Assembly: GCA_964645285.1 (NCBI GenBank)
Contig: CAZYDR010000162.1
Location: 1-5,426 of the forward strand
Direction: 5' to 3'
Length of the DNA: 5,426 nt
Source: JAYZAP01 sp964645285
GTDB lineage: Bacteria; Pseudomonadota; Alphaproteobacteria; JAAXGF01
Shown in pieces: positions 1-5,112 of this stretch. Position 1 is the stretch's first letter. Each line of letters opens with the position of its first letter. Below the pieces are notes generated by a model, which saw only the letters and a program-made list of their open reading frames with translations, ran no database searches and was not told the DNA's origin. Position numbers and translations under genes: made by a program.

Positions 1-1
1 G

Positions 2-601
2 GCGCGGGGCAGGCGCGCGCTCGCCTTCCAAACGGACGTCTCAGTGCGCGCAGACGTGTTGCGGCTCGTCGAGGCGGTGGTGGGCGAGTTCGGCGTCATC
101 GACATCCTCGTCAACAACGCGGCTACAACGTCGGCATTCCGCGGCGCCTTCGTCGATCATCCCGAGGAGATCTGGGACACCCATTACGAGATCAACTTCA
201 AGGGCTACTTCCATTGCTGCCAACTCGTGGGCAAGCACATGATCGAGCGGGGCAAGGGCAACATCGTGAACGTCGCCTCCATCGGCGGCTTCATCCACCA
301 CCAGAAGTCCCCCAGCCCCTATAGCGTCAGCAAGGCCTCCATGCTAGTCAACGCCAAGGGCCTGTCCCACGAATTCGGGGCCCACGGCATCCGCATCAAC
401 AGCGTCGCCCCCGGCTATGTGGAGACGGACCTGGGGCCGGCGAGCGACGGCTTGAAGAGCGAGGACGTTGCGGCGAGGACGGTCATCGGCCGCATCGCCA
501 CCCCGCGCGACATTGCCCACATCGCCCTGTTCCTCGCCTCCGACCTCTCGCGCCACATCGTCGGCGAGACGATCGTCGCCGACGGCGGCGGCTACCGCTG
601 A
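2..601 (+). CDS. Short-chain dehydrogenase/reductase (SDR), 5'-truncated by the window edge
   Basis: Classical SDR, an NAD(P)-dependent oxidoreductase of the FabG-like type, probably cytosolic. The frame is open from base 2, so the gene starts upstream; 199 residues are visible. In that visible numbering: TDVS (11-14, adenine-pocket Asp12), NNAA (38-41), helix-4 Asn65 in EINFKG, catalytic Ser93 in NVASIGG, Tyr107 and Lys111 in the YSVSK motif, then PGYVETD (137-143) and the C-terminal GETIVADGGGYR typical of the family. The catalytic tetrad Asn-Ser-Tyr-Lys is therefore complete. Missing is the N-terminal Rossmann segment with TGxxxGxG, about 50 residues if the protein has the usual length near 250. 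A GTG at 44 is in frame but would begin mid-domain, so it is not the start. The gene converges on the minus-strand operon and need not belong to it. Substrate cannot be assigned; SDRs are very diverse. Confidence 0.93.
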   Translation, partial: ARGRRALAFQTDVSVRADVLRLVEAVVGEFGVIDILVNNAATTSAFRGAFVDHPEEIWDTHYEINFKGYFHCCQLVGKHMIERGKGNIVNVASIGGFIHHQKSPSPYSVSKASMLVNAKGLSHEFGAHGIRINSVAPGYVETDLGPASDGLKSEDVAARTVIGRIATPRDIAHIALFLASDLSRHIVGETIVADGGGYR

Positions 602-732
602 GGGTCACGGCGAAACCCGCCTTGAGTTCCACCCCGCCGTCCGCGGGACCGCCGACCGTAGGTCCGCTTACTAGCCGGGATCCACGGCGGTGCCCGAGAC
701 TCTATCAGCAAGTGGTACATAAAATGGAGGCT
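602..732. other. Convergent intergenic spacer, no clear terminator
   Basis: This 131-nt gap lies between the stop of the SDR (TGA 599-601) and the stop of the minus-strand cysteine hydrolase (TAA, 735-733). Both transcription units should end here. The only visible fold is an imperfect stem between 643-650 (GCGGGACC) and 661-667 (GGTCCGC), which needs one bulged base and has no T-tract after it. Termination may be Rho-dependent or use a structure not obvious by eye. No ORF or RNA gene is evident. Confidence 0.5.
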
Positions 733-1392
733 TTACACCCGAGCGGTTAGCTCGGCGATCACCTCGTCGGCGTTGCGCTTGCGGCAATATCCCTTAATCG
801 CCCTTGTGGAGGCGTCGTGGCGCTCCTGGCTGTGGGTCGCGCAGGCGTCGTCAATCATGGTCATCAGAAAGCCACGGTCGCAGCCGTCGCGGATCGCGGT
901 CTCGACGCACTGGTCGGTGACGATGCCCATGGTCAGGATATATTCGACGCCCAGGTTGCGCAGCACGAACTCGATATTGGTCGAGTTGAAGACGCTCGAT
1001 GAGGTTTTGGGGATGTGGATCTCGTTCTCCAGCGGCGCCAGTTCGTCGAAGACCTCGGCCTCGACCGAGCCCTTGGCTGCGAAGATGCCCGAAATCTTAT
1101 AATCGAGACTGCGGTCACGGCCATCCAGGGTGAGCGACTCAATGGTCGTGTAGATGACCTCGACGCCGGCCGCGCGGCAAGCGGTGAGCAGCCGTTGGCC
1201 GTTTGGAATGACGGTCTGCGAAAGGCGCTCCCACATATAGGCGTCTTCCGGCTGGGCGGCGCATTTTTTGGGATTGTATTCGCCTTTCTGCAAATCGATC
1301 AGCAACAGCGCCGTCTTGTCGATCTCGACCGCCCGCTGTCTGAAGGCGACATCGCCTTCGCTGGGAATGGCATCGATTTCACTTCGCAACAT
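733..1392 (-). CDS. Isochorismatase-like cysteine hydrolase (RutB/N-carbamoylsarcosine amidase type)
   Basis: 219-residue alpha/beta hydrolase of the isochorismatase-like family, which cleaves amide, ureido or carbamoyl bonds in small molecules. The Asp-Lys-Cys triad is intact: Asp33 in LLIDLQ, Lys129 in IPKTSSSVF, and Cys162 in GIVTDQCVETAIRDG, which also carries the GxxT element associated with the conserved cis-peptide. A retained cysteine favours amidohydrolase over true isochorismatase activity. Downstream, DDACATHSQERHDAS is typical of the ureidoacrylate/biuret/carbamoyl hydrolase branch. Start: ATG at 1392 preceded by GGAGA with 7-nt spacing. The frame stays open a further 202 codons upstream, but that stretch lies inside the neighbouring gene, is arginine-rich and shows no domain. 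It is the last gene of the three-gene operon, 20 nt after the amidohydrolase stop. No signal peptide is seen, so it should be cytosolic. Family is certain; the true substrate is unknown. Confidence 0.93.
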   Translation of the reverse strand: MLRSEIDAIPSEGDVAFRQRAVEIDKTALLLIDLQKGEYNPKKCAAQPEDAYMWERLSQTVIPNGQRLLTACRAAGVEVIYTTIESLTLDGRDRSLDYKISGIFAAKGSVEAEVFDELAPLENEIHIPKTSSSVFNSTNIEFVLRNLGVEYILTMGIVTDQCVETAIRDGCDRGFLMTMIDDACATHSQERHDASTRAIKGYCRKRNADEVIAELTARV

Positions 1393-1399
1393 CGTAAAT

Positions 1400-1404
1400 T
1401 CTCC
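1400..1404 (-). promoter_or_regulatory. Shine-Dalgarno fixing the start of the cysteine hydrolase
   Basis: On the minus strand GGAGA lies 7 nt before the ATG at 1392-1390, inside the 20-nt gap after the upstream gene. It decides between this ATG and the much longer open frame that extends to 1998. Confidence 0.75.
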
Positions 1405-1412
1405 ACTGTAAA

Positions 1413-2252
1413 CTAATTGAATCGCGGCTCGCTGACGTCCGGCGCGGGCGTGGTGTAGTGGCCGACGCCAGGGTCGTCGAGGACGCTGTCGAGGATGCCT
1501 GCCAGTCGCTCGGACCATTCTTCGGCCCCGGCGTCGGCGGCTACCAGGTCGTGGCGAATCTCGAGTAGCGTGTACGGCATGCCGCGTGCCTCGGCGTGCA
1601 CGGGTATCGTATAGTCCTCGTCGAGTGCCACCTGGTAGGGTTGGTTGTCGCCGACCACCAGTTCGCCGCCGCGTAATCCCGCCATCATCAGATCGGAAAG
1701 GCGGCGGTCCCAACGGTGCAAGACGCCGATGTCCCAGGGCCGAGATACGCCGTTGTAGACTGGCGTGAACGAGTGAACCGAAACCATCACCGGCGTCACT
1801 TCGCCGGCCGTCCGCGCGCCGACTATCCGGTTGACTGCCTCGTGGTACGGCCAGTAGATCGCCTCGGCCCGGGCCTCGCGCGCCGCCGTTGCCAACGCTT
1901 CGTTGGCGGTGATGCGAACATCCTCGCTTTGGGTCACAAACGCGCCGGCCTGATCGAGCGGCCGGTTGCAATCGACCACCAAGCGCGAGTAGCCGCACAA
2001 TACCAGGGGCGCATCGAGAATTTCGGAAAGCCGGCGCGCCACCGCCGACGCGCCGATGTCCCAGGCAATATGTCGATCGAGATCGGCGGGTGCGACGCCG
2101 AGAGCGCCGAGGCGGCGTGGGATGCGGCGGCTCGCATGATCGCAGGTCAGGATGACCCGGCTTCGTCCGTGCTCATTGACGATCTCGTAAGCCGCAGGCT
2201 CGTCGTCGTCGAGCAAAGGCCGGCGATCGGCGTCGGCCACGGGCCACTCCAT
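1413..2252 (-). CDS. N-formylglutamate amidohydrolase family protein (COG3931-like)
   Basis: 279-residue member of the FGase family (Pfam PF05013), zinc-dependent amidases that include N-formylglutamate deformylase of histidine catabolism (HutG). Visible motifs: TCDHASRRIP (36-45), HIAWDIGA (61-68), SRLVVDCNRP (89-98), YWPYHEAV (133-140), SVHSFTPV (158-165), DIGVLHR (174-180), DNQPY (202-206) and EIRHDL (231-236). Family knowledge suggests the His and Asp residues in the first two motifs and the HSFTP histidine bind metal. Nothing from histidine degradation (HutU, HutH, HutI) is nearby, so deformylation of formylglutamate should not be assumed. A different N-acyl or gamma-glutamyl amide made in this locus is equally possible. 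The ATG at 2252 directly abuts the ligase stop (TGA|ATG, no gap) with GGAGG 8 nt upstream inside the ligase gene, implying translational coupling. It ends with TAG at 1413. Cytosolic. Confidence 0.9.
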   Translation of the reverse strand: MEWPVADADRRPLLDDDEPAAYEIVNEHGRSRVILTCDHASRRIPRRLGALGVAPADLDRHIAWDIGASAVARRLSEILDAPLVLCGYSRLVVDCNRPLDQAGAFVTQSEDVRITANEALATAAREARAEAIYWPYHEAVNRIVGARTAGEVTPVMVSVHSFTPVYNGVSRPWDIGVLHRWDRRLSDLMMAGLRGGELVVGDNQPYQVALDEDYTIPVHAEARGMPYTLLEIRHDLVAADAGAEEWSERLAGILDSVLDDPGVGHYTTPAPDVSEPRFN

Positions 2253-3593
2253 TCACAGCGCCTCCAGGTACATCTCGCGTTCCCAGGGATGAACATGCAC
2301 ATCGTAGGCCGCCAACTCGGCGCGCTTGACCTTCAGGAACTCAGCCCAGACAGTCGCGCCGAGGGCGTCGGCGATCATCCGGTCGGCCTCGACCGCGGCC
2401 AACGCCTCGGGCAGCGTACGCGGCAGAAACGCGAGGCCCAGGGCGTTTGCTGCCACTGTCGACAGATGCCCGACATCCTCGGACACGGGCGCGGGCAGCG
2501 TGGCGTCGCTGTCGATACCGTCGAGGCCGGCGGCAAGCAGCGCGGTCAGGAAGATGAACGGGTTGGCCGCATTGTCGCCGGAGCGGAACTCGATATGCCG
2601 CCGCTCGCCCATGCCTGGAATGCGAACCAGGGCGGCGCGGTTGCCGACGCTCCAGCAGATATGGGCCGGCGCCCAGGAGCCGGGCTGCAAGCGCTTGTAG
2701 GAGTTGACGATCGGCGAGCCGACGCCGACTAGGGCCCGGGCATGGTCCAGCAGGCCGGCGACGAACTGACCGCCCAGCTTGGACAACGGCGCGTCATCGG
2801 CTTCGCCGATCGACTTATCGCGGTTGCCCTCGCGGTCCCACAGGCTGAGGTGAATATGCAGGCCCGAGCCGGCCATATGCGCATAGGGCTTGGGCATGAA
2901 GGTGGCGACCATGCCGGCATCGCGCGCCAGCGAGCGAATGATCTCCTTGTAGGTCAGATAATCGTCAACCGCCTTGAGAGGCTCAGCGTAGTGCGGCGTA
3001 CCCTCGTATTGCCCAGGACCGTATTCCTTGCCGAGCTGTTCGACCTCGACGTTCATGACCCTGAGCGCATCGATGACGCTCTGCCAGAACGGATAGAAAC
3101 GATCGAGACTGCCGAGCGAGAACATGCCCCCGCTCTCGACCGGTTGATATTCGCCGTTCTCGCCGGGCTTGAATAGGATCAGCTCGGGCTCGAGCCCGAC
3201 GCGGACGGCGAGGTCCTTGTCGGCGTAGCGTTCGAGCATGCCGAGCAGGCGGGTCCGCGGACAGCCTTCCCAGGCGGAGCCGTCGCCCTCGCGCATGAAC
3301 GTATGGACCCGCGCCGCATTCTTGTATTGCGGCAGCACGGCGTAGCTCGACGGGTCGGGAACCGCCATGAAATCGCCGGTATGAGCGAGGAACGCGGCGC
3401 CGTCTGCTTGATGGTTGTCGAGGGTGAAGTCGAGGTTGGCGCGGGCGAAGACAACGCCGTGCATCACCGCCGTCGCGAAGCTCTCCTTGGGCACCGTCTT
3501 GGCACCCGAGCGCCCGCTATAGTCGTGATAGATCACCTGTAAGTGTTCGATGCCGTCACGCTCCAGCGCCTGCAACAAGGTTTGCCCGTCCAC
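2253..3593 (-). CDS. Glutamine synthetase-like ligase (GlnT/PuuA-type, probably gamma-glutamylamide synthetase)
   Basis: ATP-dependent ligase of the glutamine synthetase (GS) superfamily, 446 residues from the GTG at 3593. N-terminal beta-grasp domain (about 1-105, with HDYSG near 23-27), then catalytic domain. Residues aligning with GS metal and substrate sites: Glu135 and Glu137 (GLEPE), Glu190 and Glu197 (KEYGPGQYE), His246 (GSGLHIHLS), Asn297 (NSYKRLQPG), the NRAALVRIP stretch (318-326) and Glu335 (IEFRSGDNAANP). The GPGQ variant, with seven residues between the two glutamates, is typical of PuuA/GlnT-like relatives rather than housekeeping GlnA, and no NLYDLP-type adenylylation tyrosine is seen. 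It may therefore join glutamate to an amine rather than to ammonia. The frame continues to a GTG at 3665, adding 24 residues, but the GTG at 3593 has AGGGGAGGG 9 nt upstream and places the first helix where relatives begin. First gene of the operon. Substrate unassigned. Confidence 0.92.
   Translation of the reverse strand: MDGQTLLQALERDGIEHLQVIYHDYSGRSGAKTVPKESFATAVMHGVVFARANLDFTLDNHQADGAAFLAHTGDFMAVPDPSSYAVLPQYKNAARVHTFMREGDGSAWEGCPRTRLLGMLERYADKDLAVRVGLEPELILFKPGENGEYQPVESGGMFSLGSLDRFYPFWQSVIDALRVMNVEVEQLGKEYGPGQYEGTPHYAEPLKAVDDYLTYKEIIRSLARDAGMVATFMPKPYAHMAGSGLHIHLSLWDREGNRDKSIGEADDAPLSKLGGQFVAGLLDHARALVGVGSPIVNSYKRLQPGSWAPAHICWSVGNRAALVRIPGMGERRHIEFRSGDNAANPFIFLTALLAAGLDGIDSDATLPAPVSEDVGHLSTVAANALGLAFLPRTLPEALAAVEADRMIADALGATVWAEFLKVKRAELAAYDVHVHPWEREMYLEAL
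2261..2265 (-). promoter_or_regulatory. Internal Shine-Dalgarno for the amidohydrolase gene
   Basis: GGAGG on the minus strand lies within the last codons of the ligase gene, 8 nt before the ATG at 2252. It supports that start and reinitiation at the TGA|ATG junction. Confidence 0.75.
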
Positions 3594-3602
3594 TTTTTCC
3601 AG

Positions 3603-3611
3603 CCCTCCCCT
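3603..3611 (-). promoter_or_regulatory. Strong Shine-Dalgarno deciding the ligase start
   Basis: AGGGGAGGG on the minus strand, 9 nt before the GTG at 3593-3591. No comparable purine run precedes the alternative upstream GTG at 3665, so the shorter 446-residue protein is preferred. Confidence 0.75.
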
Positions 3612-3636
3612 CACCAGCCGTTGTTCGTTGGGGGAA

Positions 3637-3644
3637 ACTATAAT
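3637..3644. promoter_or_regulatory. Overlapping, near-symmetric -10-like elements on both strands
   Basis: Plus strand 3639-3644 is a perfect TATAAT. The minus strand over 3642-3637 reads TATAGT, five of six matches. Either could serve as a sigma-70 -10 box, the minus-strand one for the ligase operon. Neither has a good -35 hexamer at 16-18 nt (best on the minus strand is TGTGCA at an 18-nt spacing), so an activator would probably be needed. Confidence 0.35.
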
Positions 3645-3645
3645 G

Positions 3646-3671
3646 CAGACTGCCGAACCCTGCACAGTCTG
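3646..3671. promoter_or_regulatory. Inverted repeat, candidate operator
   Basis: CAGACTG (3646-3652) and CAGTCTG (3665-3671) are exact reverse complements separated by 12 nt. A second, overlapping pair, TGCAG (3644-3648) and CTGCA (3660-3664), shares the left arm. The repeat sits between the -10-like boxes at 3637-3644 and 3681-3686, where a dimeric regulator could control both directions. Arm length is short, so chance occurrence is possible. Confidence 0.45.
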
Positions 3672-3677
3672 TTTTAA

Positions 3678-3686
3678 TGTGATAAT
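3678..3686 (+). promoter_or_regulatory. Candidate extended -10 promoter for the aminotransferase
   Basis: TGTGATAAT matches the extended -10 pattern TGnTATAAT with one mismatch. Such promoters can work without a -35 box, and none is visible here. Transcription would begin near 3693, giving a leader of about 45 nt before the proposed start at 3738. The inverted repeat would then lie over the -35 region. Confidence 0.4.
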
Positions 3687-3698
3687 GTCTTCGCTGAG

Positions 3699-3720
3699 GG
3701 AACCGGCTGTATCGGGTTCC
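3699..3720 (+). other. Small stem-loop in the aminotransferase leader
   Basis: GGAACC (3699-3704) pairs perfectly with GGTTCC (3715-3720) around a 10-nt loop, ending 5 nt before the GGAGG ribosome site. It could modulate translation or simply be fortuitous; a 6-bp stem is modest. Confidence 0.35.
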
Positions 3721-3725
3721 GGTAG

Positions 3726-3730
3726 GGAGG
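3726..3730 (+). promoter_or_regulatory. Shine-Dalgarno pointing to an ATC start codon
   Basis: GGAGG within a purine run (3724-3732), with exactly 7 nt to the ATC at 3738. The in-frame stop TAG at 3723-3725 lies directly before it, so the start must be downstream of 3725. No comparable purine run precedes the first canonical start, GTG 3813. Confidence 0.7.
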
Positions 3731-3737
3731 GGCGGAG

Positions 3738-5057
3738 ATCTCAAAATCGCTATATTACCGTGACGCCGAAGTCATCGCCGGTATCGAACAAATACGTTTC
3801 TTTCCCCTGGCGGTGGTCGGCGGGACGGGATCCTATCTGATCGAAGAGGGCGGCCGGCGCCTGCTCGACCTCTCGGCCACCTGGGGCGCCGCCAGCCTCG
3901 GCTACAGCCACCCCGCGGTTATCGATGCGGCGACGGCGGCGCTCGACGACATGGCGGCGGCCAGTATCCTGTCTTCTGCCAACGAGCCGGCGGTGGCGCT
4001 GGCCGAGGACCTGCTCGCCCTGACGCCGGGCACGGGCGAGCAGCGGGTGTGGCTCGGCCATTCGGGCTCGGACGCCAACGACGCCATGGTGCGGGCCATC
4101 CCCCTGGCCACCGGCCGGCCCCGGATTCTCTCGTTCATCGGTGCCTATCACGGCGGCATTTCAGGCTCGGCGTCGATCTCGGGCCATTCGGTGCATGCCC
4201 ACAGTCCGACACACGCGGGGCTGGTGCAGATTCCCTACCCCGATCCCTACCGGCCGCAAATGGACGGCGATATCGCAGAGTCAGTACTCGGCTACCTCGA
4301 TTACCTGTTCGACACGGTGGCCCCGCCCGAGAGCATCGGCGCGGTATTCATCGAGCCGATCCAGTCCGACGGCGGGCTGATCGTGCCGCCCCCGGGCTTC
4401 CTCGCTACCCTGGCGCAGCGCTGCCGGCGCCACGGCATCCTGGTGGTCTGCGACGAGGTCAAGGTCGGGCTCGGCCGCCCCGGTCGGATGCATTGCTTTG
4501 AGGCCGAGGGGTTCGAGCCCGATATCGTCGTTTTCGGCAAGGGCCTCGGCGGCGGCCTGCCACTGTCGGCGGCGGTTGGCCCCGCCGAGGTGATGAACAC
4601 CGCCACGGCCCTGGCCATCGAGACCACGGCGGGCAACCCGGTCTCGGCCTCAGTTGGGCGCGCCGTTTTGCGCACTATTGAAGACCAAGACCTGCCCGGC
4701 CAAGCGGCGAAGCGCGGCGACCAGCTCATGGAGGGCCTGCGCCAGCTCGCCAACAAGCACGCGCTGATCGGCAACGTGCGCGGCCGCGGCCTGACCATCG
4801 GCGTCGAGTTGGTGCGCGACCGCGAGACCAAGGAGGCCGCGGACACCGAGACCGCCAGACTGGTCTACCGCGCCTTCGAGCTGGGGCTGGTGCTGTTCTA
4901 CGTCGGTCTGCGTTCGAACGTGCTCGAGATGACGCCGCCGCTCACCCTGAGCGACGGGGAAGTCGACGAGGCGCTCGACATCCTTGACCAGGCCTTCGAA
5001 GATGTCGCGAACGGCCGAGTCGACGCCGCCGCCGTCGCGGCGTTTGCTGGCTGGTAA
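3738..5057 (+). CDS. Class-III PLP-dependent aminotransferase (possible non-AUG start)
   Basis: Pyridoxal-phosphate enzyme of fold type I, class III (the GABA/ornithine/omega-amino acid aminotransferase group), 439 residues if counted from ATC 3738. Motifs in that numbering: FFPLAVVGGTGSYL (21-34) and LDLSATWGAASLGYSHP near the N-terminus, phosphate-binding SGSD (109-112), AYHGG (136-140), GAVFIEPIQ with Glu206, DEVKVGLGRPG with cofactor-ring Asp239, FGKGLGGG with Schiff-base Lys268, TTAGNP (296-301), a candidate carboxylate-binding Arg392, and TPPLTL near the C-terminus. All catalytic positions are present. The first canonical start, GTG 3813, would remove the first 25 residues, including conserved FFPL, and has no ribosome site. 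ATC 3738 has an ideal one and yields MSKSLYYRDAEV, a plausible N-terminus. The gene is divergent from the ligase operon and 55 nt upstream of an importer ATPase. Amino donor unknown; an omega-amine or amino acid is likely. Confidence 0.9.
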   Translation: MSKSLYYRDAEVIAGIEQIRFFPLAVVGGTGSYLIEEGGRRLLDLSATWGAASLGYSHPAVIDAATAALDDMAAASILSSANEPAVALAEDLLALTPGTGEQRVWLGHSGSDANDAMVRAIPLATGRPRILSFIGAYHGGISGSASISGHSVHAHSPTHAGLVQIPYPDPYRPQMDGDIAESVLGYLDYLFDTVAPPESIGAVFIEPIQSDGGLIVPPPGFLATLAQRCRRHGILVVCDEVKVGLGRPGRMHCFEAEGFEPDIVVFGKGLGGGLPLSAAVGPAEVMNTATALAIETTAGNPVSASVGRAVLRTIEDQDLPGQAAKRGDQLMEGLRQLANKHALIGNVRGRGLTIGVELVRDRETKEAADTETARLVYRAFELGLVLFYVGLRSNVLEMTPPLTLSDGEVDEALDILDQAFEDVANGRVDAAAVAAFAGW

Positions 5058-5098
5058 TGTCGTACTTTGCCTCTGCACAGGTTTGGCAATCACCGGAT

Positions 5099-5107
5099 GA
5101 GGACAGG
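5099..5107 (+). promoter_or_regulatory. Shine-Dalgarno favouring the GTG start of the ABC ATPase
   Basis: The purine-rich run from 5099 to 5107 includes GAGGA, 9 nt before GTG 5113. The in-frame ATG at 5122 would be 14 nt or more from the same site, so GTG is preferred. Confidence 0.55.
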
Positions 5108-5112
5108 TACGC

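Larger units (their letters stand above)
3594..3737. promoter_or_regulatory. Divergent promoter/operator region
   Basis: About 145 nt between the start of the minus-strand ligase (GTG 3593) and the best start of the plus-strand aminotransferase (3738). The central part, about 3635-3695, is clearly richer in A+T than its surroundings. It holds -10-like elements on both strands, an inverted repeat and a small hairpin (each listed separately). Both units presumably respond to the same inducer. No regulator gene lies within the window. Confidence 0.7.

Noticed and set aside
643..667. Possible terminator hairpin in the convergent spacer
   Set aside because: The stem needs a bulge, is short and lacks a T-tract, so it cannot be called a Rho-independent terminator.
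1393..1998. A 202-codon upstream extension of the cysteine hydrolase frame, overlapping the amidohydrolase gene on the same strand
   Set aside because: It is arginine/glycine-rich with no domain, lies wholly within a gene with clear family motifs, and the hydrolase has its own ATG and ribosome site at 1392. It is a GC-rich open frame by chance.
1413..2252. Assignment as hutG of the histidine utilisation pathway
   Set aside because: No other histidine-degradation gene is present, and the family has many members of unknown substrate; the context points to the ligase pathway instead.
1716..2732. Long plus-strand open frame (338 codons) antisense to the amidohydrolase and ligase
   Set aside because: Composition is that of a reverse-frame shadow, it spans the junction of two well-supported genes, and it shows no recognisable motif or ribosome site.
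4301..4846. Minus-strand open frame (181 codons) inside the aminotransferase
   Set aside because: Serine/arginine/proline-rich shadow of a gene with all its catalytic motifs in the opposite frame.
5058..5112. Possible promoter or terminator between the aminotransferase and the ABC ATPase
   Set aside because: Only a weak TTGCC/GGCAA pairing and no convincing -35/-10 pair are visible, so read-through as one operon is the simpler view.
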